The notes under the pieces: generated by a model
What the model saw: only the letters and a program-made list of their open reading frames with translations
Told to the model about the DNA's origin: nothing
The model's database searches: none
NCBI GenBank assembly: GCA_963779685.1
Contig: CAVZZG010000003.1
Span: 372,001-436,000, forward strand
Origin: CAVZZG01 sp963779685
GTDB taxonomy: Bacteria; Actinomycetota; Thermoleophilia; Gaiellales; F1-60-MAGs149
Direction: 5' to 3'
DNA length: 64,000 nucleotides
In this document: positions 34,653 to 42,124 of the stretch, one piece after another
How positions within the stretch are numbered: position 1 is the stretch's first letter
Layout: every line of letters begins with the position of its first letter
Made by a program: the position numbers and the translations under genes

Positions 34653-35246
34653 ATCGCGGTCCTCTTCGTCATCTCAGGCCCGAGCGGGGCCGGCAAGGGC
34701 ACCCTCATCCGGCACGTGCTGGAGCGCGATCCGCAGCTGGCATCGGTGGCGGTCTCGGCCACGACGCGGCCGATGCGCCCGGGTGAGTCGGACGGGCTCG
34801 AGTACTTCTTCCTCGACGACACCGAGTTCCAGCGCCGGGTGGATGCGGGCGAGTTCGAGGAGCACGTCTCGTTCGCGGGCGGCCGGTACGGCACGCTCCG
34901 GTCGGAGGTCGACCGGCTGCTCGGCGCAGGACGGAATGTCATCCTCGAGCTCGAGGTGGAAGGGGCCTTCGCGATCCGCCGCCGCCGGGCGGACTCGTGC
35001 CTGGTGTTCATCGACGCGTCGATCGCCGACCTGGAACGTCGCCTGCGCGGTCGGGCCACCGAGATGGCCGGCGAGATCGAGATGCGACTCGAGATCGCGG
35101 CGGCGCAGAGGGCCGAGCGCGACGAGTTCGACCACGTGATCGTCAACGACGACGTGGGGCGGGCCGCCGACGAGCTCTACGCTACGATGCGTGCGGAGAT
35201 CGCCCGACGGGCGGGATCCGCCGTGCCGAATCCTCCCGAGGCGTAG
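34653..35246 (+). CDS. gmk: Guanylate kinase with non-canonical start
   Basis: A 197-residue P-loop kinase phosphorylating GMP to GDP. The conserved N-terminus AVLFVISGPSGAGKGTLI is complete, followed by SATTRPMRPGESDGLEYFF and the GMP-binding GGRYGTLRSEVD. In the required frame there is no ATG, GTG or TTG between the mihF stop and the P-loop; ATC at 34653 aligns with the usual first methionine. The nearest in-frame GTG (34524) and ATG (34476) lie deep inside mihF. Either a rare ATC start with coupling to mihF is used, or the base call is wrong. The enzyme itself looks intact. Confidence 0.88.
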   Translation: MAVLFVISGPSGAGKGTLIRHVLERDPQLASVAVSATTRPMRPGESDGLEYFFLDDTEFQRRVDAGEFEEHVSFAGGRYGTLRSEVDRLLGAGRNVILELEVEGAFAIRRRRADSCLVFIDASIADLERRLRGRATEMAGEIEMRLEIAAAQRAERDEFDHVIVNDDVGRAADELYATMRAEIARRAGSAVPNPPEA

Positions 35247-35248
35247 AC

Positions 35249-35479
35249 ATGATTTATCCGAAGCTGGACGATCTCAGCCAGGTGGTGTCGTCGAAGTACG
35301 CCCTGGTGATCATCGCCGCCAAGCGTGCCCGACAGCTGAACACCTATCACCACCAGCTCGGCGAGGGCATGGTCGAGGAGGAGTTCGCGCCGCCGATGGT
35401 GGAATCGCGGTCGAAGAACTACCTGACCATGGCGCTCGAAGAGGTCGCACAGGACCGCATCGCGTGGGGGTCGGACTGA
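35249..35479 (+). CDS. rpoZ: RNA polymerase omega subunit
   Basis: A 76-residue omega subunit. IYPKLDDLSQVVSSKYALVI and AAKRARQLN match the conserved core that wraps the beta' C-terminus; LTMALEEVAQDRI is the second helix. It starts two bases after the gmk stop, in the usual gmk-rpoZ-coaBC order. Confidence 0.93.
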   Translation: MIYPKLDDLSQVVSSKYALVIIAAKRARQLNTYHHQLGEGMVEEEFAPPMVESRSKNYLTMALEEVAQDRIAWGSD

Positions 35480-36666
35480 CCGACGGCGCCGGCCCCGAGG
35501 TGCTGCTCGGGGTCACGGGCGGCATCGCCGCCTACCGGGCTGCCGAGCTCGTCAGGCTGCTCGTGAAGGCCGGCATCGACGTGCAGGTGGCCGTCACGCC
35601 CGAGGGTCTGCGCTTCGTGGGCGAGCGCACGTTCGCCGGGCTCTCGCGACGTCCCGTCCTGACGGACGATGCCGGCGACGGCCCGATCTATCCGCACCTC
35701 GGCGCCGCCCGCGCCGCCCGCGCGCTGGTGGTCGCGCCGTGCTCGGCGAACACGCTTGCGAAGCTCGCCGCCGGGATCGCCGACAACGTCGTCTGCGAAT
35801 CGGCACTGGCCGCCGCCGGCCAGCTCGTGGTGTGCCCTGCCATGAACGTGCGGATGTGGGAGCACCCGGCCACGCAGGCCAACGTGGCGCTGCTGCGCTC
35901 GCGCGGGGCGATCGTGGTGGGCCCCGAGGCCGGCGACCTCGCCGAGGGCGAGGTCGGCATGGGGCGGATGGCGCGGCCGGAGGACATCCTGGCGGCCGTC
36001 GCCGCACTGGCACGGCCGGCCGGGCCGCTCGTGGGCCGCACCGTGCTGGTCACGGCCGGCGGCACCCGCGAGCCGATCGACCCGGTGCGTTACCTCGGCA
36101 ATCGCTCGAGCGGCCGGATGGGCGTGGCCCTGGCGGACGAGGCGGCGAAGCGCGGCGCCGAGGTCACGACGCTCCTGTGCAACGGCCTCGTCCGGCCGGT
36201 GCGAGGCGCCGTGCTCGAGACGCCGACGGCTGCCGACCTGGAACGCGAGACGGTCCGGCTCGCGAACGAGGCCGACGTGGTGCTGATGGCCGCCGCCGTG
36301 GCGGATTTCCGGCCGAAGGCGGCAGCGGCCGCGAAGCGACGCCGATCGGAGGGGCTGACGCTGGAGCTCGAGCCGACGCCCGACATCCTCGCCACCATCG
36401 GCGCGGGCCGCCGGCCCGGACAGGTCCTGGTCGGGTTCGCGGCCGAGACCGGTGACGGCCTGGCCAGCGCTCGCGACAAGCGGGAGCGGAAGGGCGTGGA
36501 CCTGATCGTGCTGAACGACGTCTCGCGGCCGGACATCGGTTTCGACGCCCCCGACAACGAGGTCGTGCTGGTCGGCGCCGACGGCGAGGTCGCGCTCGCA
36601 CGCGCCTCCAAGGTCAGGATCGCGGCCGCCATCCTCGACCGCGTCGAGGAGTTGCTCCAGCGATGA
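35464..36666 (+). CDS. coaBC: Bifunctional CoaBC (coenzyme A biosynthesis)
   Basis: A 400-residue fusion: flavin-dependent phosphopantothenoylcysteine decarboxylase (about 1-185) and phosphopantothenate-cysteine ligase (186-400). The decarboxylase has GVTGGIAAYRAAEL, IYPHLGAARAARALVVAPCSAN with the catalytic His, and CPAMNVRMWEHPA. The position of the E. coli active-site Cys reads DLAEGEVGMGRM, without Cys. The ligase has GGTREPIDPVRYLGNRSSGR and VLNDVSRPDIGFD. The GTG start overlaps rpoZ by 16 bases. It makes 4'-phosphopantetheine for coenzyme A. Confidence 0.92.
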   Translation: MGVGLTDGAGPEVLLGVTGGIAAYRAAELVRLLVKAGIDVQVAVTPEGLRFVGERTFAGLSRRPVLTDDAGDGPIYPHLGAARAARALVVAPCSANTLAKLAAGIADNVVCESALAAAGQLVVCPAMNVRMWEHPATQANVALLRSRGAIVVGPEAGDLAEGEVGMGRMARPEDILAAVAALARPAGPLVGRTVLVTAGGTREPIDPVRYLGNRSSGRMGVALADEAAKRGAEVTTLLCNGLVRPVRGAVLETPTAADLERETVRLANEADVVLMAAAVADFRPKAAAAAKRRRSEGLTLELEPTPDILATIGAGRRPGQVLVGFAAETGDGLASARDKRERKGVDLIVLNDVSRPDIGFDAPDNEVVLVGADGEVALARASKVRIAAAILDRVEELLQR

Positions 36667-37634
36667 CGGACAAGCCTGCCGTGGTGACCGACCTCGGCGG
36701 TGGCGTGCACCGCGTGCGCCTGCCGTTGCCGTGGGCCCTCGACCACGTCAACTGCTACGCGGTCGCCGACCCCGGCGGGTGGACGATCTTCGACACGGGC
36801 CTCGGCACGCCGGGCACCGGCCAGCGCTGGCGGCAGGCGCTCGCCGAGCTCGGTTCGCCGGCCGTGCGGCGGATCGTCGTGACCCACTACCACCCCGACC
36901 ACAACGGCAACTCCGCGCCGTTGGCCGAGCTAACGGGCGCCGGGGAGATCGTGCAGGGCCGGCTCGACCACGAGCTCACGTACGGCGCGTTCCTCGACCC
37001 GGCGGGGTCGGCGCGGTTCGAGGCCTACCTCGTCACGCTGGGCATGCCTCCCGCGGAGGCGGTCACGTCGGCGACCGACGAGCGCGAGACGCCGTACAAG
37101 CCGGCCACGCCCACCCTGCTCGTGGACGAGGGCGATGAGATCGAGATCCAGGGCGAGCCGTTCGGCGTCTACCACCTGCCCGGGCATGCCGACGGGCACG
37201 TCGTGTTCTGCGGCGCTCGCAGCGGGCGCATGTTCGGAGGCGACGTGATCCTGAACGAGATCACCCCGAACGTCGGGCTATGGGAGGACGCCGGCGACGC
37301 CGACCCGCTGGCCGCGTACCTCAACAGCCTCCACCGCATCGAACACGAGATCGCGCCCCGCGTGGTCTACCCCGGCCACCGCACCGTGATCGAGGACGCC
37401 GCCGTGCGGGCACGCGAGATCTGCGCGCACCACGATGGACGGCTCGACAGGTGCGTCGAGGCGCTCGCCACCGGTGCCGAGACGCCCTACGAGGTCGGCC
37501 AGTACCTCTGGGGAGGGCGGCTCGGCTATCACGAGCGGCGCTTCGCCATGGTCGAGGCGGCGGCCCACCTCGTGCGGCTGGTCGGCCTCGGCCGGGCGGT
37601 CGTGGCAGCGCCGGGCCGCTGGTGCCTGGCGTGA
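36663..37634 (+). CDS. Metallo-beta-lactamase fold hydrolase
   Basis: A 323-residue metallohydrolase. The metal motif is THYHPDHNGN, with later ligands in HLPGHADGHVVFCG and GGDVIL and the terminal His in VYPGHRTVIEDA. A C-terminal helical winged region (about 240-323) resembles LACTB2-like enzymes. Likely a thioesterase, glyoxalase II-like or nucleic-acid hydrolase; substrate not deducible. ATGA overlap with coaBC. Confidence 0.82.
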   Translation: MTDKPAVVTDLGGGVHRVRLPLPWALDHVNCYAVADPGGWTIFDTGLGTPGTGQRWRQALAELGSPAVRRIVVTHYHPDHNGNSAPLAELTGAGEIVQGRLDHELTYGAFLDPAGSARFEAYLVTLGMPPAEAVTSATDERETPYKPATPTLLVDEGDEIEIQGEPFGVYHLPGHADGHVVFCGARSGRMFGGDVILNEITPNVGLWEDAGDADPLAAYLNSLHRIEHEIAPRVVYPGHRTVIEDAAVRAREICAHHDGRLDRCVEALATGAETPYEVGQYLWGGRLGYHERRFAMVEAAAHLVRLVGLGRAVVAAPGRWCLA

Positions 37635-37667
37635 CGGGTTTCGAAGGGCGTTCTTAGCTGGCACCCG

Positions 37668-37673
37668 TAGGAT
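37668..37673 (+). promoter_or_regulatory. -10 hexamer TAGGAT
   Basis: The hexamer ends eight bases before the GTG at 37682 in a 47-base gap and would give a leaderless message. Confidence 0.4.
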
Positions 37674-37681
37674 CTCCGGCC

Positions 37682-39838
37682 GTGGCACCCACGGACGTCG
37701 AAGAGCCGACCGCAGCGCGGGCAGCCAGCCGTGCCCGGGCACGGGCGTCCGCGGCGCGGACGCGCCGGATCTGGGCCGCGCTGGCCATCATGGCCGGCGT
37801 CGCGGTCGCCGCCGGCGCGGCGGTGCTGATCGTGGGCCTGGCCTCCGGATCCGGCGGCGCCGCCGTGCGATCGACGATCTCGGGCCGGTCGGCCCTGGCC
37901 CCGGCGACGTCGACGGGCTCCCATCCCGCTACCGATCCGGCGCCGCTGCCGGCTGCCGTCTCCCGGCCCCGGCGCGTGCGTCTGTCGGAGGTGCCGACCG
38001 GTCGTCTGCCTGCAGGGGTGCAGGACGCGGCAGCCGTCGCCCTGCGGGGGCGCGTGCTGCTTCTCGGCGGGCTCACGCCCCGGGACACGTCCACCAGCGC
38101 CATCGTGTCGACCGACGGGCACGCGGCTCGGGTCGCCGGCAGCCTGCCTGCGGCGCTCCACGACGCCACCGCGGCGACCCTCGCGGGCGCCGTCTACTTC
38201 TTCGGTGGGGGCGATGGCGCCGCCCAGCACGACGCCATCCTGCGCTTCGACCCGGGCACCGGCCGGGTGACGGCGGCCGGCAGGCTCCCGGCCGCGGCGT
38301 CGGACGTCGCGGCGGCGGTTGTCGGGCCCACCGCGTACGTCGTCGGCGGGTTCGACGGTACCCGCTGGCTGACGAGCATCGTGGCGTTCCGGCCGGGGGG
38401 CACGGCCAGGGTCGTCGGACACCTGCCGGTGGGTTTGCGGTATGCCGCCGTCGGGGCGGCCGCGGGACGGATCGTGATCGCCGGGGGCACGCTGTCGTCG
38501 GGCGCCGCCTCGCAGGCCGTCTACGTCTTCGACCCTGCGACCGGCGCCGTGCACCACATCGGTTCGCTGGCCGCAGCGACGACGCACGGTGCGGCCGCCG
38601 GGCTCGGCGGCATCGTGTACGTGATCGGCGGCCGCGGATCGGCCACCGGCTCTGCGACGTCGAGGATCGTCGCCGTCGATCCGCGTGCCGGCACCGTGCG
38701 GCCGGCCGGGAGCCTGCGGTCGCCCCGTTCGGACCTGGCCGCGGTGACGCTCGGCAGCCGGATCGTGCTGGCCGGCGGGGCCGGCGTCTCGGCGACCACG
38801 TCGTCGATCTCGGAGCTCACGACGCCGGTGCCCGGTGTCCCGCCCGGCGGTGACGTGTATGCCGCCGATCGGGCGGGCATGGTGACCGGGGCCGCCCGGC
38901 ATGCACTGCAGCGGATCTACGTCCCGCTCGGCGGTGCCAACCAACTGGTCGTGATCGATCCACGCACCTACCGCGTCATCGGCCGGTATCCGATGGGGAC
39001 GCTGCCGCAGCACGTGACGCCGACCTACGACCTCAAGCGCTTGCTCGTCTCGAACAACCGCGGCAACACGTTGCAGGCCATCGATCCCCGCACCGGCCGG
39101 CCGACCGGCGCGCCGATCCCCGTTGACGATCCCTACAACCTCTACTACACGCCGGACGGCCGGCGGTTGATCGTCGTCGCGGAGCGCAACAACACCCTCG
39201 ACTTCCGCGACCCGAAGTCCTACCGCCTGATCCAGAGGGTCCCGCTGCCGTGCCGCGGCGTCGACCACATGGACTTCGCCGCCGACGGCTCGTACCTGAT
39301 CGCCAGCTGCGAGTTCTCCGGCAGCGTCGTGCGCGTCGACCTGCCGTCGCTGAAGGTGCGGGCGCAGATCTCGCTCGGCTTCGGCGCGATGCCCCAGGAC
39401 GTGAAGCTCTCCCCGGACGGTTCGGTGTTCTACGTGGCCGACATGACGAGGGGCGGCATCTACCTGCTGGACGGGCGGCGGCTCCATGTCATCGGCTTCG
39501 TGCCCACGGCGGCGGGTGCGCACGGGCTCTACCCCAGCCGGGACGGCAAGCTGCTGTACGTCTCGAACCGGGCGGCTGGATCGATCTCCGTCCTGCGCTT
39601 CTCGACACGGCGGGTGGTCGCGACCTGGCACATCGGCGGCAGCCCTGACATGGGTGGTGTTTCGGCCGACGGCAAGGTGCTCTGGCTGAGCGGCCGGTTC
39701 AACGGATCGGTCTACGCCATCTCCACCCGCACGGGGCGGCTCCTCGCCACGATTCCGGTCGGCGCGGGGCCTCACGGGCTCTGCGTGTGGCCACAGCCGG
39801 GTCGTTTCTCGCTGGGCCACACGGGAATCCTGCGGTAG
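37682..39838 (+). CDS. Membrane-anchored double beta-propeller protein
   Basis: A 718-residue protein. A basic cytoplasmic tail and one membrane helix (about 31-54) are followed by an extracytoplasmic linker and two propellers. Residues about 105-380 hold five or six Kelch repeats (for example VLLLGG, YFFGGG, YVVGGF, IVIAGG, YVIGGR). Residues about 410-710 hold YVTN/NHL-type repeats: IYVPLGGANQLVVIDPRTY, LLVSNNRGNTLQAID, FYVADMTRGGIYLLD, LYVSNRAAGSISVL, LWLSGRFNGSVYAI. No enzyme motif. It probably binds a surface ligand or partner protein. Confidence 0.75.
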   Translation: MAPTDVEEPTAARAASRARARASAARTRRIWAALAIMAGVAVAAGAAVLIVGLASGSGGAAVRSTISGRSALAPATSTGSHPATDPAPLPAAVSRPRRVRLSEVPTGRLPAGVQDAAAVALRGRVLLLGGLTPRDTSTSAIVSTDGHAARVAGSLPAALHDATAATLAGAVYFFGGGDGAAQHDAILRFDPGTGRVTAAGRLPAAASDVAAAVVGPTAYVVGGFDGTRWLTSIVAFRPGGTARVVGHLPVGLRYAAVGAAAGRIVIAGGTLSSGAASQAVYVFDPATGAVHHIGSLAAATTHGAAAGLGGIVYVIGGRGSATGSATSRIVAVDPRAGTVRPAGSLRSPRSDLAAVTLGSRIVLAGGAGVSATTSSISELTTPVPGVPPGGDVYAADRAGMVTGAARHALQRIYVPLGGANQLVVIDPRTYRVIGRYPMGTLPQHVTPTYDLKRLLVSNNRGNTLQAIDPRTGRPTGAPIPVDDPYNLYYTPDGRRLIVVAERNNTLDFRDPKSYRLIQRVPLPCRGVDHMDFAADGSYLIASCEFSGSVVRVDLPSLKVRAQISLGFGAMPQDVKLSPDGSVFYVADMTRGGIYLLDGRRLHVIGFVPTAAGAHGLYPSRDGKLLYVSNRAAGSISVLRFSTRRVVATWHIGGSPDMGGVSADGKVLWLSGRFNGSVYAISTRTGRLLATIPVGAGPHGLCVWPQPGRFSLGHTGILR

Positions 39839-39870
39839 AACCGGCCGCCGGCCGAACGCGTATCACGTCG

Positions 39871-39876
39871 TATACT
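39871..39876 (+). promoter_or_regulatory. -10 hexamer TATACT of the moxR operon
   Basis: TATACT lies 47 bases before the GTG of the MoxR gene. AAGGAG (39908-39913) is the ribosome-binding site, so this transcript has a normal leader. Confidence 0.5.
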
Positions 39877-39923
39877 GGCCCGCAGGGAGGACGGTCCTTG
39901 CCCCGAGAAGGAGCATCCACCGC

Positions 39924-40904
39924 GTGATCGAACCGACAGCCGCACAGCCGACCGACGAAGGCACCCAGGCCTCCAGGGCTGCCGATCTGGCGAACCGCGT
40001 GGTCGCGAACATCCGGAAGGTGATCCACGCCCCCGACGAGGTGCTGCGGCTCTGCGTCCTGGCGATGATGGCCGAGGGGCACGTGATCCTCGAGGACGCT
40101 CCGGGCGTCGGCAAGACGCAGCTCGCCAAGGCGTTCGCGCGTTCCGTCGACCTCCGCTTCGCCCGCGCGCAGTTCACGCCCGACCTGCTGCCGAGCGACG
40201 TCACCGGGGTGTCGGTCTACAACCAGAAGACGAACGAGTTCGAGTTCCGGCCCGGGCCCGTCTTCACCGACATCCTGCTCGTGGACGAGATCAACCGTGC
40301 CTCGCCCAAGACGCAGGCGGCGCTGCTCGAGTGCATGCAGGAGCGCCAGGTGACCGTCGACGGCACGACCTACCCGCTCGCCTCGCCCTTCATGGTGCTC
40401 GCCACCCAGAACCCGATCGAGTACGAGGGCACCTATCCCCTGCCCGAGGCGCAGCTCGACCGGTTCACCATGCTGCTCAACCTCGGCTACCCGGAACTCG
40501 CGGACGAGGCGCGCATGCTCGGCGAGCAGTCCACCGACGATCCGCTGGAGAGCCTGACGCCCGTCGCGTCGGTCGAGGACATCCGCGCCGGCATCGACGC
40601 CGCCCGTCACCTGTACGTCGACGAGAGCCTCAACCGCTACGTCGTCGCCCTGCTGCGCCACACCCGCGGCGATGGCCGGGTCCTGCTCGGCGGCAGCCCT
40701 CGGTCCGGGATCGCGGTCATGCGGGTCGCCAAGTCGCTGGCGCTCTGTGCCGGGCGCGATTTCGTCGCGCCGGACGACATCAAGGCCGTCGCCGTGCCGG
40801 TGCTGTCGCACCGCATCATCCTCTCCCCGGAGGCTCGTGCCGCCGGGATCGGTGGGGCCGAGATCGTCGGCGACGCTCTCGCGCACACACCCGTCCCGCT
40901 CTGA
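39924..40904 (+). CDS. MoxR-family AAA+ ATPase
   Basis: A 326-residue AAA+ ATPase. Walker A is LEDAPGVGKTQLAKAFA, Walker B ILLVDEINRASPKTQ, sensor 1 VLATQNPIEYEGTYPLPEAQ, and the lid contains the sensor 2 arginine in GGSPRSGI. MoxR ATPases act as chaperones for metal insertion or assembly, usually with DUF58 and transglutaminase-like partners as here. A GTG start is chosen for its AAGGAG site ten bases upstream. Stop and next ATG overlap in TGATG. Confidence 0.92.
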   Translation: MIEPTAAQPTDEGTQASRAADLANRVVANIRKVIHAPDEVLRLCVLAMMAEGHVILEDAPGVGKTQLAKAFARSVDLRFARAQFTPDLLPSDVTGVSVYNQKTNEFEFRPGPVFTDILLVDEINRASPKTQAALLECMQERQVTVDGTTYPLASPFMVLATQNPIEYEGTYPLPEAQLDRFTMLLNLGYPELADEARMLGEQSTDDPLESLTPVASVEDIRAGIDAARHLYVDESLNRYVVALLRHTRGDGRVLLGGSPRSGIAVMRVAKSLALCAGRDFVAPDDIKAVAVPVLSHRIILSPEARAAGIGGAEIVGDALAHTPVPL

Positions 40905-42124
40905 TGCTCACGGGCCGCGGCAGACTCGCGCTCCTCGCGGCCGCCGGCATGTACGTCGCCGCCTGGGCGCTCGGCACGCGCGAGGCCTTCGCCACCGCCG
41001 TGGGACTCGCGCTGGTCGTCGGGCTGGCCGCCGTCTACGTGCGGCTGCTCCGCGGTCCGTTCCGGCTCAACCGTCGCGGTGGCCCGGGCGAGCACCTCGA
41101 GGGTGGCGAGGTGCCCGTGCTCGTGGAGATCCTCGCCGACGGCGCGCTGCGGCCGGCCGGGGCCCGTCTGCGCGACCACATGCCCGGCGTCGGCGCGGTC
41201 GACGTGCCGCTGCAGCGTCGCGGCGACGCCCTGGTCGGCCGTTACCTGCTCCGGGGCCTGCCTCGCGGGCACTACCGGCTGGATCGTGCGAGCCTCCTGA
41301 TCGAGGATCCGTTCGGCCTCGCGTGCCAGACCATCGACCTGCCCGCCACCGGCACGATCGTGGTCTACCCGCGGATCTACGAGCTCGAGCGCCTCTTCCC
41401 GGATGGCGGTGGCCCGCACGGCGTCTCCGGCCGGCTGCTGCTCTCGCGCGGCGCCGGGTTCGATCTCCATTCGGTGCGCGATCATCAGCAGGGCGAGTCG
41501 CTCCGGCGAGTCCACTGGCCATCGACGGCGAAGCGCCAGAAGCTGATGGTGAAGGAGCTCGAGGACGCCCCGCGCGACGAGGTGGCCGTCGTCCTCGACG
41601 CCCGCATGGGCCTGAACGTCGGGTCGGCGCCCGACGCCTCGTTCGAGATGATCGTGCGCGCCGCCGGCTCGCTCGTGCGGCGGCTGGCAGCCGAGGGCCG
41701 GCGGGCCTCGCTGGTGGTGTCCGGGGGCCGCATCGAACGCACCGGCGTGACGTCCGTGGATAGCGACTGGCGAGCGGTGCTCGAGGTCCTCGCCCGCGTC
41801 CAACCGGATGGTCGCCGGTCGCTCGCGTCCACGCTCGACGATGGCCGGGCCGGCCTCGATGCCGCGCGCCTGTTCCTGGTCACCTCGGATCTCGACGCAC
41901 GGCTGGCGGATCGCGTCTCGGCGGTCGTCGGGCGGCGGGAGATCGCACTGGTCTGGGTGGACGCCCGGACGTGGCACGACCCCGAGCCGGCCGCGGGGCT
42001 GCCGGATGCGATCGCCGCGACGCTCGCACGGCGCGGCGTGGCGGTGGCACGGCTCCGCCGCGGCAGCGACGTCGCGGACGTGCTGTCGGCGAGCTCGCGG
42101 CGGGCCCGCCAGGTGGCCTCGTGA
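40904..42124 (+). CDS. DUF58 protein with two N-terminal membrane helices
   Basis: A 406-residue protein with two short membrane helices (about 7-22 and 29-46), a beta-rich domain, and the DUF58 signature VRDHQQGESLRRVHWPSTAKR. The C-terminal half has a von Willebrand A-like fold with VAVVLDARMG. DUF58 proteins are standard partners of MoxR ATPases and probably anchor the complex to the membrane. Overlaps moxR and the transglutaminase gene. Confidence 0.88.
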   Translation: MLTGRGRLALLAAAGMYVAAWALGTREAFATAVGLALVVGLAAVYVRLLRGPFRLNRRGGPGEHLEGGEVPVLVEILADGALRPAGARLRDHMPGVGAVDVPLQRRGDALVGRYLLRGLPRGHYRLDRASLLIEDPFGLACQTIDLPATGTIVVYPRIYELERLFPDGGGPHGVSGRLLLSRGAGFDLHSVRDHQQGESLRRVHWPSTAKRQKLMVKELEDAPRDEVAVVLDARMGLNVGSAPDASFEMIVRAAGSLVRRLAAEGRRASLVVSGGRIERTGVTSVDSDWRAVLEVLARVQPDGRRSLASTLDDGRAGLDAARLFLVTSDLDARLADRVSAVVGRREIALVWVDARTWHDPEPAAGLPDAIAATLARRGVAVARLRRGSDVADVLSASSRRARQVAS

